A stretch of 64,000 nucleotides of DNA, from positions 1 to 64,000 of the forward strand of contig NW_026732012.1 of the NCBI RefSeq assembly GCF_028476545.1, in the 5' to 3' direction. Below, piece by piece: positions 1 through 12,742 of this stretch (positions within the stretch are counted from its first letter, which is position 1; each line of letters opens with the position of its first letter). Made by a program: the position numbers and the translations under genes. Source of the DNA: Physella acuta (lineage: Eukaryota > Mollusca > Gastropoda > Physidae). The notes under the pieces are model-generated. The model did not search any database and was not told where the DNA came from. It worked only from the letters and a program-made list of their open reading frames with translations.

Positions 1-28
1 AAACGATGTGCTAGTTTTATCAGATGAT

Positions 29-269
29 CAGAGTTTCTTCCAGGCATCTCTTCGGGGGGGGGGGGGGGGGGGCTTTGCCCCCCCCCCCCCCCGAAAATTT
101 TTACCGCCCCCCCCCCCGAACGAAATGAAATTTATATAATTGATATAGAAAATATATACTTTTAACAGTGTCCGCCCCCCCGAAGAAAGTTTACCATCCC
201 CCCCCCCGAAAATTTCAAGGCCCCCCCCCCCCCCCCCCCCCCGGAGAAAAAAGTCTGGAAGAAACACTG
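29..269. mobile_element. hAT-type MITE with G/C homopolymer interior
   Basis: Terminal inverted repeats CAGAGTTTCTTCCAG at 29-43 and its complement at the right end (read inward, CAGTGTTTCTTCCAG). Both ends are flanked by the same 8 bases, CAGATGAT (21-28 and 270-277). An 8-bp duplication with ends starting CAG is the hAT pattern. The interior is long C runs and G runs around a short core. There is no transposase, so it is non-autonomous. ORFs crossing it read only Gly or Pro runs and are not genes. Homopolymer lengths may be assembly-dependent. Confidence 0.8.
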
Positions 270-686
270 CAGATGATTTTCAAGGTCCCAGATTATCCCG
301 TGCCATTGCAAATCACCAACGTTATTCCCACCTGGGTCAGCAATACCAGGAGAAAGTAACCCTTCCTTTCCTCCAATTACGCTGGACCTAAATATTAAAG
401 AGTGACATTAATAACCCCCCCTCCCCGGGGGTAAAATTACACCCCCATCGGCCATTTAGAGATGGAGATGCGATGAGCATAGATTAACGATGAGTTAGGT
501 ATATACACTGGGTAACCGTTAGGGTAAAAGCTAGGGCTAGATTTAAGGTTAGTCCTAGTGTATTTGTTTTTTTTTTAGGGTTTGTTGTCGCGGATAGGAT
601 ATTTGTATAATTAGACAAACGGACGGATAGATAGAAATACCATTAATGTTACGGATGAACCTTAAAGAAATAAAACGAGAAACGTG

Positions 687-752
<66 letters not shown>

Positions 753-1726
753 GCATGTGTGTGTATGTATGCATTATTTATTTATGAAAATTCGATTTTA
801 TTGTATAAATGTACTTTTTGGTGTAGAAATAACGGGGCAGGTGATGTTAGGGGTTGTAATGATGGGTGTTTATAAATTAGAAATATAACAAAAGATGCTG
901 ACGGAAATAAAACTTACAGAATCGTTTGCGATATTGCTGTAATTCTCTACACATTTTGATTACTTTTATTATCAGTATCATTTGTTTATAGTATAGAGTA
1001 TAGACATTTCAGGACATATTTAAATCGATGCATCTACTTGTTTATTCTAAAAAATCTAATCAGACATAGATCTAGATCTAGATTCTATGTTAATTGTATT
1101 TACTAAAAAGGTTGCTTTATTTTTTAAAATAAAAAAACAACTAAATAAATAAAATAAAGAATACAAAAGTACTCAAAACATAACCTTGAGCTCCATCTCA
1201 ACACTCCTAAAGTAGGTTTTACGATTCTCTGGATAACTTGCATTGACTAATGTACGCCATCTATAATAATAGTTTCGCTGTCTCTCTATCTATCTATCTA
1301 TCTATCTATCTGTCTGACAAGAACGCTCTAGAGAAAAGACAAGCAATTTAAAAACATGCACAGTAATTCGAAAAACGAAGTATGACGTCGACACATTTAG
1401 CACAGAGTAGAAAATAATCTCAAACCCAGAGAGTGCTCACAGTTATATGACGTCATTGATTTTCGCGTTAACATTGAATAAAAAGGAAATGTTGTCTAAT
1501 CTTAATGGTTTGCGTGAAGAGTTTCTTGCATACAATTCTTCGGGTAGGGGCGAAGCCCCACCCCCCGCGTAAGAACGTCTGAGCCCCCCCCCTCCCCAAC
1601 TCAAAAGAAATTTCTTCATCGATACTCTATAATAAAATTACCGCCTAATTAATGTGTCTAATCTAAAAAGTGGTTTTCTTGCAATTTCTTTAATGCAATT
1701 CTTCGGGTAGTGGCTAAGCGCGACAC
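270..1726. other. Intergenic stretch, no gene seen
   Basis: No exon or element could be supported. It holds an (AT)n array at 688-750, a (TATC)n tract near 1283-1311, and a TAGATCTAGATCTAGATT cluster near 1066-1085. A segment at about 1490-1610 (TCTAATCTTAATGG, then TTCTTCGGGTAGGGGC) is a diverged relative of the duplicated unit that follows. Confidence 0.6.
688..750. repeat. (AT)n microsatellite
   Basis: Uninterrupted alternating TA of about 62 bases followed by a short TG-rich tail. ORFs reading Tyr-Ile repeats through it are meaningless. Confidence 0.95.
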
Positions 1727-2360
1727 CAGTGTTTCTTTCAGACTTTTTCCTCCCCGGAGAGGGGTGGGGGTAATTGAAATTTTCGAGGGCGGGGTTAGAA
1801 TTTTCGGGGAGGGGGGGGCGGACACTGGAAAAAGTATATAATTATATTTCGTTGAATGGGACGGTAGACATGTTTTTTTTGGGAGTGGGGGGGGGGTGGG
1901 GGTGGGGGGGTGGGGAGTGGGGGGGTGGGGGGGGGAGGTGTGAGTGGGGGGGGGGGTGGGTGGGGCGGTGGTTTCCTCATCGATACTCTATAATAAAATT
2001 ACCGCCTAATTAATGTGTCTAATCTAAAAAGTGGTTTTCTCGCAATTTCTTTAATGCAATTCTTCGCGTAGTGGCTAAGCGCGACACCAGTGTTTCTTTC
2101 AGACTTTTTCCTCCCCGGAGAGCGGTGGGGGTACTTGAAATTTTCGGGGGCGGGGGTAAAATTTTCGGGGAGGGGGCGGACACTGGAAAAAGTATATAAT
2201 TATATTTCGTTGAATGGGACGGTAGACATGTTTTTTTGGGGGGGTGGGGTGGGGGTGGGTGGGGGTGGGTGGGGGGGGGGGTGTGTGGGGTGGGTGTTGG
2301 GTGGGGGGGTGGGGGTGGGGGTGGTGTGTGTGTGGGGGGGGGTGGGTTGGTTTTAGTTTA
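1611..2360. repeat. Tandem duplication (~361 bp) carrying hAT MITE ends
   Basis: The segment beginning TTCATCGATACTCTATAATA near 1615 is repeated about 361 bases later near 1976. Each copy contains a relay of GCGACACCAGTGTTTCTTTC (the left end of the hAT MITE family seen at 29-269), then GGACACTGGAAAAAGTATAT and a long G/T-rich tract. Neither copy shows the right inverted repeat, so each holds a left-end-only MITE that was duplicated with its flank. The G tracts differ in length between copies. Confidence 0.8.
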
Positions 2361-2685
2361 GAGAAAAGAGACAGCACTATCAACCTAGCGCCCGGTGTAT
2401 CCTTCCTCAACGGGCCATTTTTCTCGTGTTTAATACGCACCTACTATACACACGCGCAGCTAATTACCCGAAGCAAAATATAGATATCTAGTGTGATAAT
2501 ATGTTTTCGCACCGGTTTGATGTGCATCTTTGAAAATACTAAATAAATAAATCATCATTTTAAACACTGTTAATGTTTGTTTTTTTAAACTTTAAGATAT
2601 TTAATATAATACTAGAATACCCGTCATCCCTTGGATAACTGTGGGTTTCGGGGGTCATCCATCAAAAAACATCACGTCTGACACT

Positions 2686-3037
2686 CAGAGGCATAGCGAG
2701 CCTTCCCGGCGCCCGGGGACAAACTTTTCGATTTTAACCCCCCCCCCCCCCAAGAATTCGATTTTCAACCCCCCCCCCCTCAAACTTTTGATGTGCACCC
2801 CCCTCCCCCCCCCCCCCACTCAAACTTTCGATTTGAACCCCCCTCAACCTTTCAATTTATTTTTCCAAACCATTTTGGCGCCCCAACATACGTCCCCCCG
2901 CCCCCCCCTTCACCTCCCCCCGCCTCCCCTTCCCCGCCTCCCCTTTCCCCCCCGCCTCCCCTTCCCCCCCCCCGCCTCCCCTTCCCCCCCCCAGCCTCCC
3001 CCTTCCCCCCCCCCCCCCCCTCCTCGCTACGCTACTG
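2686..3037. mobile_element. Second hAT-like MITE family, C-rich copy
   Basis: Left end CAGAGGCATAGCGAGC and right end CCTCGCTACGCTACTG form an inverted repeat (consensus CAGWGGCGTAGCRAGG). The inside is a relay of GGACAAACTTTTCGATTTTA-type phrases separated by C runs, then CCGCCTCCCCTTCC repeats. Related copies lie at 13315-13544, 18317-18537 and 35763-35952. No direct target duplication is clear at this copy. The proline-rich ORFs across it are not genes. Confidence 0.7.
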
Positions 3038-3149
3038 CAGTGTCACTTATCGTCACAAAAACAGAGCCCACATTCAAAAATATGTTTCTTATCTTTTAAA
3101 AACACCGAAAACACCGATTTCGGACTATCCCTTCATATACTGACGTCAC

Positions 3150-3345
3150 ATGTGACCTACTCAACTCTACTTCACCTGCCCAGTGTCCCGCCAAGTCTCA
3201 GACAACATGTTTTTATCGTTTAAAAAACGATTCCAGCCGAGCATGTCTCTGACCACACTATCCTTTCATATGGTTAGGACAAAGAAACAGATGAACTCTA
3301 CTTCACCTGCCCTGTATCCTGCCAAGTTCAGATAGGCAACTTTAT
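3150..3345 (+). repeat. Fragments of the tRNA-derived SINE (3' part)
   Basis: Two pieces match the 3' part of the SINE family best seen at 11457-11706: CTCTACTTCACCTGCCCAGT near 3168 and GACCACACTATCC through ACAGATGAACTCTACTTCAC to a CCTGCCAAG end near 3328. The tRNA-like head is absent. Confidence 0.6.
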
Positions 3346-4480
3346 CATTAACATCTAAAAAAAAAAAAAATTGAAAAAAAATATCATTTTTTATCATTAA
3401 CATCTAAAAAAAAAAAAAATTGAAAAAAAACATCATTGACATATTGGTCTAGAACCTGTACCACTCGCATGAGAGCGGACTACGCTACAAACTTAGCTAT
3501 TTACTCGTGACGTCACAAGTGAATTTTTATACTATACTTTGATGCAACTTGATTTCGAGCGTCTAGTCTAGAAGTAGTAACTTTCAAATTAAATTTTATC
3601 TTAAATTAGCCAAACAAAGATTTATATAAAATAATTAAGGCCTGAAATAGATTCTAGATGTATTAAGGCCTGAAATAGATTCTAGATGTAGAATTTACAT
3701 TAAGTCTAGATTTAGAATTTACATTGAGTTTAGTGATCTAGATCTAGGCTAGATTCATAAATTTCCTTCGACAGCTGATCTTTGGATCTAGAGAAATTTA
3801 TTGTAAAACTAAATGAAAAAAGACAGTTGAAAATTGATATAAGTGTTGGAACGTAATAAATACAGCAAACGGACGTATTGTTAAAGTTATGACCGACAGA
3901 AAATTAGATTTAGAACGCGTTAAACTTTGGAATGGGAACACAATTTTCTTCGATAGACGCCGCCATTTTATTGTACTAAAGAGTCAACAAAAAACTCTGA
4001 CGTCACTATCAAGGGACGTCACTATCCCCACAAAGTTTATTCATGGTATTAACATTTTTAAAAAAATACGGTTAATTTAACTATGAATAAATCAATAAAT
4101 TAATTAACGTCTTTAAATAAATTTGTGATTAACAGTCTGTCTTAAAACAAAATTTTTTCTCTACCTACATACTATTTTACAGCTTTCCACGATGAGTGCA
4201 ACCATGCGAGATAGTCGATCAGGCAAACAAATAAATATTCAAACATGTAAACAAACTTGACTTTTAGTAGTATATAGATATTTAAAAAAAAAACAACATG
4301 TATGTTAAAATATCAAATTGTACGTCTCTTTGTTTGAGAATGCAGTAAGTTTACTGTAGTGTAGAATGCATTTTAAATGGAAGTTTTTTTTACGTAGCCA
4401 GATATAGATCAAATATTTTCAGTAGAGACGTCTTATGTTAGAGGTATGATGTAGGCACGTTGGAGAGTTATATCTGATAT
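3346..4480. other. Intergenic, small tandem duplications only
   Basis: A poly-A-rich unit, CATCTAAAAAAAA followed by TTGAAAAAAAA, is present twice (about 3350-3430). ATTAAGGCCTGAAATAGATT is present twice near 3635-3690, in a TAGATCTAGA-rich stretch. No gene could be supported. Confidence 0.5.
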
Positions 4481-4571
4481 CACTTTTTCTGTCTGCATTG
4501 TGTAACTGTACTTTTTTTGGCAAGATGGTATTGTACCTGTGGGCCAAATATCTCTGTCAGTCTGGTGTCAA

Positions 4572-6178
4572 GGTCGTCTTGATGTTTCTGTCGGCAAGAT
4601 GTACCTGTACTTGTCGGCAAGATGTCCATGTCGGCAAGATGTCCATGTACTTGTCGGCAAGATGTCCCTATCGGCAAGATGCCACTGTACTTGTCGGCAA
4701 GATGTCCTTGTCGGAAAGATGTCCCTGTACTTGTCGATAAGATGTCCCTGTACTTGTCGGCAAGATGCCACTGTACTTGTCGGCAAGATGTCCCTGTACT
4801 TGTCGGCAAGATGTCCATGTCGGCAAGATGTCCCTGTACTTGTCGGCAAGATGTCCCTATCGGCAAGATGCCACTGTACTTGTCGGCAAGATGTCCTTGT
4901 CGGAAAGATGTCCCTGTACTTGTCGATAAGATGTCCCTGTACTTGTCGGCAAGATGCCACTGTACTTGTCGGCAAGATGCCACTGTACTTGTCGGCAAGA
5001 TGTCCTTGTCGGAAAGATGTCCCTGTACTTGTCGGCAAGATGTCCCTGTACTTGTCGGCAAGATGCCACTGTACTTGTCGGCAAGATGTCCCTGTACTTG
5101 TCGGCAAGATGTCCCTGTACTTGTCGGCAAGATGCCACTGTACTTGTCGGCAAGATGTCCCTGTACTTGTCGGCAAGATGTCCCTGTCGGAAAGATGTCC
5201 CTGTCGGCAAGATGTCCCTGTCGGCAAGATGTCCATGTCGGCAAGATGTCCCTGTCGGCAAGAGGTCCCTGTCGGCAAGATGTCCCTGTACTTGTCGGCA
5301 AGATGTCCATGTCGGCAAGATGTCCCTGTCGGAAAGATGTACCTGTCGGCAAGATGTCCCTGTCGGCAAGATGTCCATGTCGGCAAGATGTCCCTGTACT
5401 TGTCGGCAAGATGTCCCTATCGGCAAGATGCCACTGTACTTGTCGGCAAGATGTCCTTGTCGGAAAATGTCCCTGTACTTGTCGGCAAGATGTCCCTGTA
5501 CTTGTCGGAAAGATGTCCATGTCGGCAAGATGTCCCTGTCGGCAAGATGTCCCTGTCGGCAAGATGTCCCTGTCGGCAAGATGTCCTTGTCGGAAAGATG
5601 TCCCTGTACTTGTCGATAAGATGTCCCTGTACTTGTCGGCAAGATGTCCCTGTACTTGTCGGCAAGATGTCCTTGTCGGAAAGATGTCCCTGTACTTGTC
5701 GATAAGATGTCCCTGTACTTGTCGGCAAGATGTCCATGTCGGCAAGATGTCCCTGTCGGCAAGATGTCCCTGTCGGCAAGATGTTACTGTCGGCAAGATG
5801 TCCCTGTCGGCAAGATGTCCCTGTCGGCAAGATGTCCCTGTCGGCAAGATGTCCCTGTCGGCAAAATGTCCATGTCGGCAAGATGTCCCTGTACTTGTCG
5901 GCAAGATGTACCTGTACTTGTCGGCAAGATGTCCATGTCGGCAAGATGTCCCTGTCGGCAAGATGTCCCTGTCGGCAAGATGTCCCTGTCGGGAAGATGT
6001 CCCTGTCGGCAAGATGTCCCTGTCGGCAAGATGTCCCTGTCGGCAAAATGTCCATGTCGGCAAGATGTCCCTGTACTTGTCGGCAAGATGTACCTGTACT
6101 TGTCGGCAAGATGTCCCTGTACTTGTCGACAAGATGTCCCTATCGCAAGATGTCCCTATCGCAAGATGTCCGCAAGAT
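4572..6178. repeat. 1.6-kb minisatellite of 17- and 23-bp units
   Basis: The basic 17-base unit is TGTCGGCAAGATGTCCC; a longer 23-base unit adds TGTACT. The two alternate irregularly for about 85 units. Variants TGTCGGAAAGATG, TGTCGATAAGATG and GATGCCAC recur as blocks, e.g. TATCGGCAAGATGCCACTGT at several sites, which implies block duplication. Neither unit contains a stop codon in any frame and 17 is not a multiple of 3, so ORFs of several hundred codons appear in all frames on both strands. They are artefacts. The last units at 6137-6178 are decayed. Confidence 0.95.
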
Positions 6179-6179
6179 G

Positions 6180-7540
6180 ACAGAATTATTATGTAGTGAA
6201 ACAATTCTGAGACCCAAAGCTATTGAGCCATTTATTCTATTAAACATGACTATAATCATCACAAATCTACAGATCCGTGTATTATTGATTAAATTGATTC
6301 GTATTTTAACAACCATTATAGCTTAGTTCCATCCATTTGACGAACTGCTACAATTACTTACAAGTTAGGTTTAAGTGAAAATAATCAAGTTATTATTATT
6401 ATTTTTTAATGAGTTGGTTTTAATCTAGTTTTCCTGTGCAATACTGCATGTATCAACATTCGTGCCCAAAGTCGATAATCAATAATCACACGATCCAAAC
6501 TTTAAAAAAAATCGTTTCTATTGCTTCTGACTAATAGACTTGCACCAACCATTTGTACGTAAAACTTTACCCCACAATCGTCATTCGACTTACGCGATTT
6601 GTAATTATATCCTTTGAAAACAGCACAAATTCCTGTCCACTATACCACAACATTCATCACTACCTGGCTTTTCATAATATCAGTTTAGATCTCCATCATT
6701 AAAAAAAAAAACTACATATTTTGTAATCAGCTTGCACTAACACGCAAACGCCAGCCCCCCCCCCCCCCCCAAATTAGATGCTACACATGCCCTAACATGC
6801 AAACTTCACCCCACCCACCCACACACACAATCATTAACTAGATGACTCACATGACCAGTCACATTGAATTCATCCTGAACTATTCCACCTCGCATTTTCT
6901 GATAAAATTTTCATTCCAAGAATCCAGCTTACGTAGCTAAATTGAGAGGCTCAGCCTGCACAATCGATTAGATCTGTTATTGAATTCAATGATCGATAAG
7001 TAACTTTTTTTTCTGTCACCAGGTTAAAACAATTTCTCATAACATGTGTAGCTCGAGAGAAAACACTATCAAGGACAAGATTTAGATGACTAGTAAAGAT
7101 GATCTACTCTATCAGTATGTTATCGTCATACCCTAAGACATGCACATTAGGTGTACAACTAAGAAGCACAAAATAATTTTTAAAAAGAAAAAAAAAGAAT
7201 CCAACTATAAAGCAATTTATTCATTCAAAAACATTTACATATAAATGTGTGTAAGTACTGATAGAGACACACTGATGAATACTAAATTTAAAAAAAACAA
7301 CAGCACAAGAATGATGTTTCTAAAATGATAAAAGATATGCTTGGGCAATGCTTTGCACGCTTGATCGGATACGATCAATCTAGCTCCAATCAATATTTTC
7401 TACGAAACAACAATCGATACTCATAGGCTATCGAATATTTTTTCAGTCGCGCTTATCCTTGTGAGGTTGATTTATAAAATGATTACATTTTACGTAACAA
7501 TTTGATTTTAGAGAATTCTTTAAAATATATCATTTTCAAA
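6180..7540. other. Upstream region of the first TRPM-like gene
   Basis: Unique AT-rich sequence with a C run at about 6754-6770. No exon, RNA gene or transposon end could be supported. Any promoter of the gene starting at 7541 would lie here or further upstream, but no core promoter element is convincing. Confidence 0.4.
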
Positions 7541-10500
7541 ATGGGAAATATAATGAAAGTAAGTTTATTTTTATTATCATGTAAACATATCGCTAGTTAT
7601 AATAGTTTACATATGTTTAAAAAGCAAAAGATAGCACAAATTTATTATAGCCATAATGACAATATAAATGAATTTTAAAAAAAAAATATTTGATACATGT
7701 ACGTAGTTTATACACCGATTTACCAACTTGTTGATAGTGGAACAGTGCTTTTACTTTTCCCTTGAATGTCACTAGCTGACTACCATAAACCTGATATTTT
7801 CCTTATCACTTACCATATATGCTTTGGAATAACAGTGATACATTTTGTTTTTATTAATAATTAAATCTAGCGTTAAGGTATAAAACTGTCAAACTAGCCC
7901 ACAGTAAGTCTTTATAAGACATCCAATCAATACCCTGATATAAATCATGCTAAATGCACAGGTTGAACAAAAATGATAGTTGAAGAACAAACAGGCTCTA
8001 ATTCAGAACAATGGAGCAAATCTTAAGTTCCTTTGGGAAAATTATCACAAGCACAACCCCCATCGTTACCATTTATTGATCGACTTAAAGCATGAACATG
8101 CGGCACCATGCACAGTTGTCTACCATTTGTTTGAGCGTCATGAGTTGCCTCGCGGCTATCTTAGCAGTTCCGATAATGGTTTTCTTGTACAGTAGTACTG
8201 CATGAATCATTGATCTACTCTGGGATACGTTAGCTTGCTGCTCTAATTGATAACAAAGTAACACAATGGCGATGCGGTAGTGCAACCGGATATTTATATT
8301 TTATGCATTTATTTTACAATTATTCTACTGCCAAGGAATTTTGATAAACGGGATGCCTATGTGCAAGGGAACTAGGCTAGTCCAATCGAGTTTTAATTAA
8401 TACGTTTTTAATTTGATCATACTTTAACATCAATTATTTTGATTTATAAAAAGCTACGGTTTTTAATATGTTAGATGTTTTAAATGTATAACCACAATTA
8501 TTCTACTGCCAAAGAACTTTGATAAACTGAATGTCCATGTGCAAGGGAACTAGGTTAGTCCCCTCGAGTTTTAATTAATACGTTTTTTTATTTATCATAC
8601 TTTAACATCAATTATTTTGATTTATAAAAAGCTACGGTAAAACTATACACCCTGCCTCTCCCCTCAAGTGAAACTAACCCTATTGCTGTCATTCCCACCT
8701 TCCAGCTGCTGATGGACAGAGTTTCCTGTACTCTTTAGCTTACCTGGTCTTGGGACCAGATGTTTTACATTGATTCCCTTTCTGCAGGCTACAGTCCGTG
8801 TGATACAATGTTAAAACTAAGTTTCCACTGTGGAAAGTTTCTGCTGATTATCTACCGAATTCCATGGAATCGGAATCACAATTTCCAACTTAGGTTTTTT
8901 AGGGAATTGTAATCGTACTTAACTCAGAATTAAATGAAAAACAAGAGTCTTACATAAATCAGGGTGGACTCGATTTATAAATCGATCCATACAGAAGCTA
9001 CTTATGTACTGAGGCCGCAGCTTAAGGTCAAAATATCTGGTTAGGGTCGAGAGCAGACCCTTTTTCGTTCCCGGCAGTCTTGCACCTGTCCTCCCCCACG
9101 CTATGACTTATGTATCTGTCAAACTGTAAACGTGTGTACGTATGTGTTTGACCTTGTTTGAGAAGATTCGAAAGCGTGCTGTTAATAAAAGGCAGGATCA
9201 GTTGGATGGCCATCGGAGATTTGATAATATACTGAATTTTTATTTTGTAGTTTATTTTTATATTTTCATGGAATAGGTTGAGTAGATACATCTTTTGTTT
9301 ATTTAACCTGTAGTTGAGAATATGTATAAATTGACTGTCTAAATACTTAGACGAAAAATAAACGTCACAATATTTAAAAACAGCAGAAAAACAAAGTTGA
9401 TCCTGAGCAAAAAGTTTCTACAGAAGAGGGAAATGATCGGGGTAAACGCACCACTCGGAATTCGAAAAAGGTAAAAAAATAAACATAAGTCGTATACTTC
9501 TCTAAAAAATATGTTTCACCAACTTGATAACCAGAAATAAAATAGAATAATTTAAGTTACTTGTGATTATATGCCAGTTTGCCCGTATGTTTCGAGTTCG
9601 TGTAAGTAGAACGTCCCTGACTCCACACAGCTCTTATGTGTAACTAACTCACGTTAAAATAAGTACATGGGCATAGTACTGACCTCACTAAAACGTCACT
9701 AAAACAGGTGAACTCTACCTGACCTGCTCCATATATTCGTAGGTTCCAAATGGTCTACATTTCAGTCAGTTTCAGTATTTTTGTTAGATATTTTAAAATG
9801 GAATTAAGTGCTGAACTACAATTAATATTAGAGTACTTTATTTTTTTTAAGTAGGTCTACATTATTAAAAACATGTTGTTATTGCTTATGAGACGTTTTA
9901 AACAAAATTATAATTAAATCCAATTTCAATATTTGTTTTAGGTTATAGTCTGGTTTGATGTCGAAAAAACTGAAATCAACACAAATATCCTAAAACGTTT
10001 GAAAAAAATAGTTAATCAGTCAGGTAGGTCATAAAATCACATTTTTCTAAACACACGCTAGTTAAGTTATGTAGCAATTATCTTTTAATTAAGCAAAATA
10101 TTTTATGGGGTTTCACAATTTGCAGATTATTGGACACTTGTTGCTAGAGAAAAGCCAAACCTCAAAAAACATTATGTAAGTTATTTTTTTTAACAAGTTA
10201 GAGACTATTGTTTGTGTTTTGGTTCATGTAAATAGGTAACATACACGTGAGATAATATCTATAACGTGATAACAGCAATGTTTTTCTATATGAATGTTAA
10301 CACTTTTAGTAGGGCCTACGTGAACATCGAAATGAACAAAAAGGCAACGACAATAATCTGGCGCTTTGTTTTTTTAAAGATATTTAACAAAACAAAAAAT
10401 AACTTGAATTTATTAGCGTCATTATTATTTTTTTTTTAGTGAGAAGCAATTTGGTGTAAATGCTTAGGATAGTATTTAACATTTTCTTAAAGGGGCCACA

Positions 10501-11141
10501 TTCAATGTTTTTTTTTACTGTCATAATGGTGTAAAAAAAAATGCATAGCGGTTTATTTTCGGAGGACGATTTGTGAAAGTATCTTTTAATTTTAACAAAA
10601 TCTTGTACTTATGCTAGCTGACTTTTAAGTTATGATAAAAGATATATATGTTGGGCATGTTTAATTGGTAGCTTTTTTCAAACAAAAGAATTTATTGTTA
10701 ATAATAATTTTTCTATCGCATTTTTCAGTCAAACTTTTAATTAATGCAAATTTGTTTTTAAAATAATCAAAATATGTAACGTCGCTAATAATATAAACTG
10801 ATTTTTTTAGGTTTTAGCCTTTGTGCCATCTCTAAATGGAGACAATGAGAAATTTGTCAAAAACACTCTGGACAGCGGGGTTAATGTCATAGCTGTAGAG
10901 GTAGGTAACCAAAGTAACAACGCCTTCATTCTAAATAACATTTTGAGCGAATGAATATGACTTAAATATTTTTTTTAAGTATGCAGTATAGAGCTTTTAT
11001 TAAACAACAAATTCGTTTCATTTTTATGCTTACGTTGATTATTTTTTATTCAGGGCGGAATTAGAAAAAGTCCAACTTACCAGAACCTAAGAAAAAAAGA
11101 TCACAGGTATGAAATTCCTATCGAATTATATATAAACACAC

Positions 11142-11203
<62 letters not shown>

Positions 11204-12654
11204 GTTTCTGTGTAAGCTTGGTTATTTATTGCAAGCTTGCCAGAAGCTTTATTAATGTGCCTTTGTAAGAGTAATAAAGTTATATAATTAGCAGATAAAA
11301 CGTGCGGCATAACACAGGAACATATTTGTTGTGTTTAAAACTGGACTTTCTAGTTACAATTAGGACACACGTAGTTTCTTCTTTGTTGCATTGTGTGATC
11401 TATACGTGTTATCTCTTCAGAGTGATAATTTTACATTGAATACACTGCATTATATGGGACGGAGTGGTCTAGCGGTAGAGAGCTGGGCTGCTAACCCCTA
11501 AGTCTCGAGTTCGAATCCCGGTTCAAGTCAGTAGACCGTCCCTGAGTCCACCCAACTCTGATGGGAACCTAACACACGTTAGGGAAAGTAAAGGCGGCTG
11601 GAAATAGTGCTGACCACACTATCTCTTCATATGCCGAGGTCACAGAAACAAGTGAACTCTACTTCACTTGCCCTATAGACTGTCAGGTTTGAAAGCGAAA
11701 CTTTACACTGCATTATTGTTTTTGTTTTTATAATAGAGATCCAACTGCTGGAAAACTTATTATGTGTAGAGTCAAGCCGACAGAGATCAATACAATCAAT
11801 GCAACACAGGAGATACTCAGATCGTTAATTGCGGGTCAGTAGGGCTTGAGCTTATCCTTTTTTTTTCTAAATTAAATCCAGATATAACCATGCAATAAAA
11901 GTATCATGGCATTTATTTATTTATTAATCATAGCTTTTCTAAAACCGACAGTCATCATTTTATGAATCTCACACTTAGTACTTATTTTTCTTCTATTTTA
12001 GTTAATGAACCCATCAAAGACATGCATATGAAAGCAGATTTGCTGAGCATGTGTTTAAACTACAAATTACATCAACTTGTTGACGAATTGAGTGATGTTC
12101 TTTCTGTAAGTTTGAAGCTCGTGTAATTACTAAGCCCATTAATGAAAATTAAAGTATAATACTGTTAAATAATATTCTTTAAGTAAAAAGTAAGCTGTAT
12201 AAGCTGTATTGTATTTATTGTTTTAATTGTAATAAGTACATTCTTTATACTCTATCCACAGCTACAAGATATACTGAGGGATAAAACAATTGATAAGAGA
12301 AGGCTTCTTAATCTTGTCTTAAAACGTTATGATTGCAAAAACCTTGGCTTAGAGGTATGTCAAACTTTATATAAACAGGATCTTTCCAATAGAATAATGG
12401 TAGGATGGATTGTTAGAAAACCGAAGTCTTTCAACAATGATATTTAAAATTTTAAATGACCTAAGAGTACACATAAAGCAATATCATTACACGCGACGTC
12501 ATTATTTACAAGTTGAATGTTGAATAATATTTATAAATGTATTTTTAGCAAGGTGTCTGGTTACGTCTGTCCGTACAGTATACAAGAAGTGATATTTTGG
12601 AGAATGTTTTAGAGAATACCTTCGACGTGAGTTTACTCTCATCATACTTTACAT

Positions 12655-12742
<88 letters not shown>

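Noticed and set aside
1774-3143. Gly-rich and Pro-rich ORFs
   Set aside because: They read through G or C homopolymers of MITEs.
4572-6178. CRISPR-like array
   Set aside because: No unique spacers; units are directly contiguous and the genome is eukaryotic.
4480-6204. 574-codon minus-strand ORF and several long plus-strand ORFs
   Set aside because: They lie wholly in the 17/23-bp minisatellite, which is stop-free in every frame; peptides are only permutations of the repeat.
7541-7558. N-myristoylation signal MGNIMK
   Set aside because: Gly2 is present but position 6 is Lys rather than Ser/Thr, and the exon itself is the least certain of the gene.
7980-8195. 71-codon ORF in intron 1 of the first TRPM-like gene
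   Set aside because: No similarity recognised, no splice consistency with neighbours and no start context.
11462-11535. Genuine tRNA gene
   Set aside because: The A and B boxes belong to a SINE head; the acceptor arms do not pair and the same sequence recurs with the SINE body.
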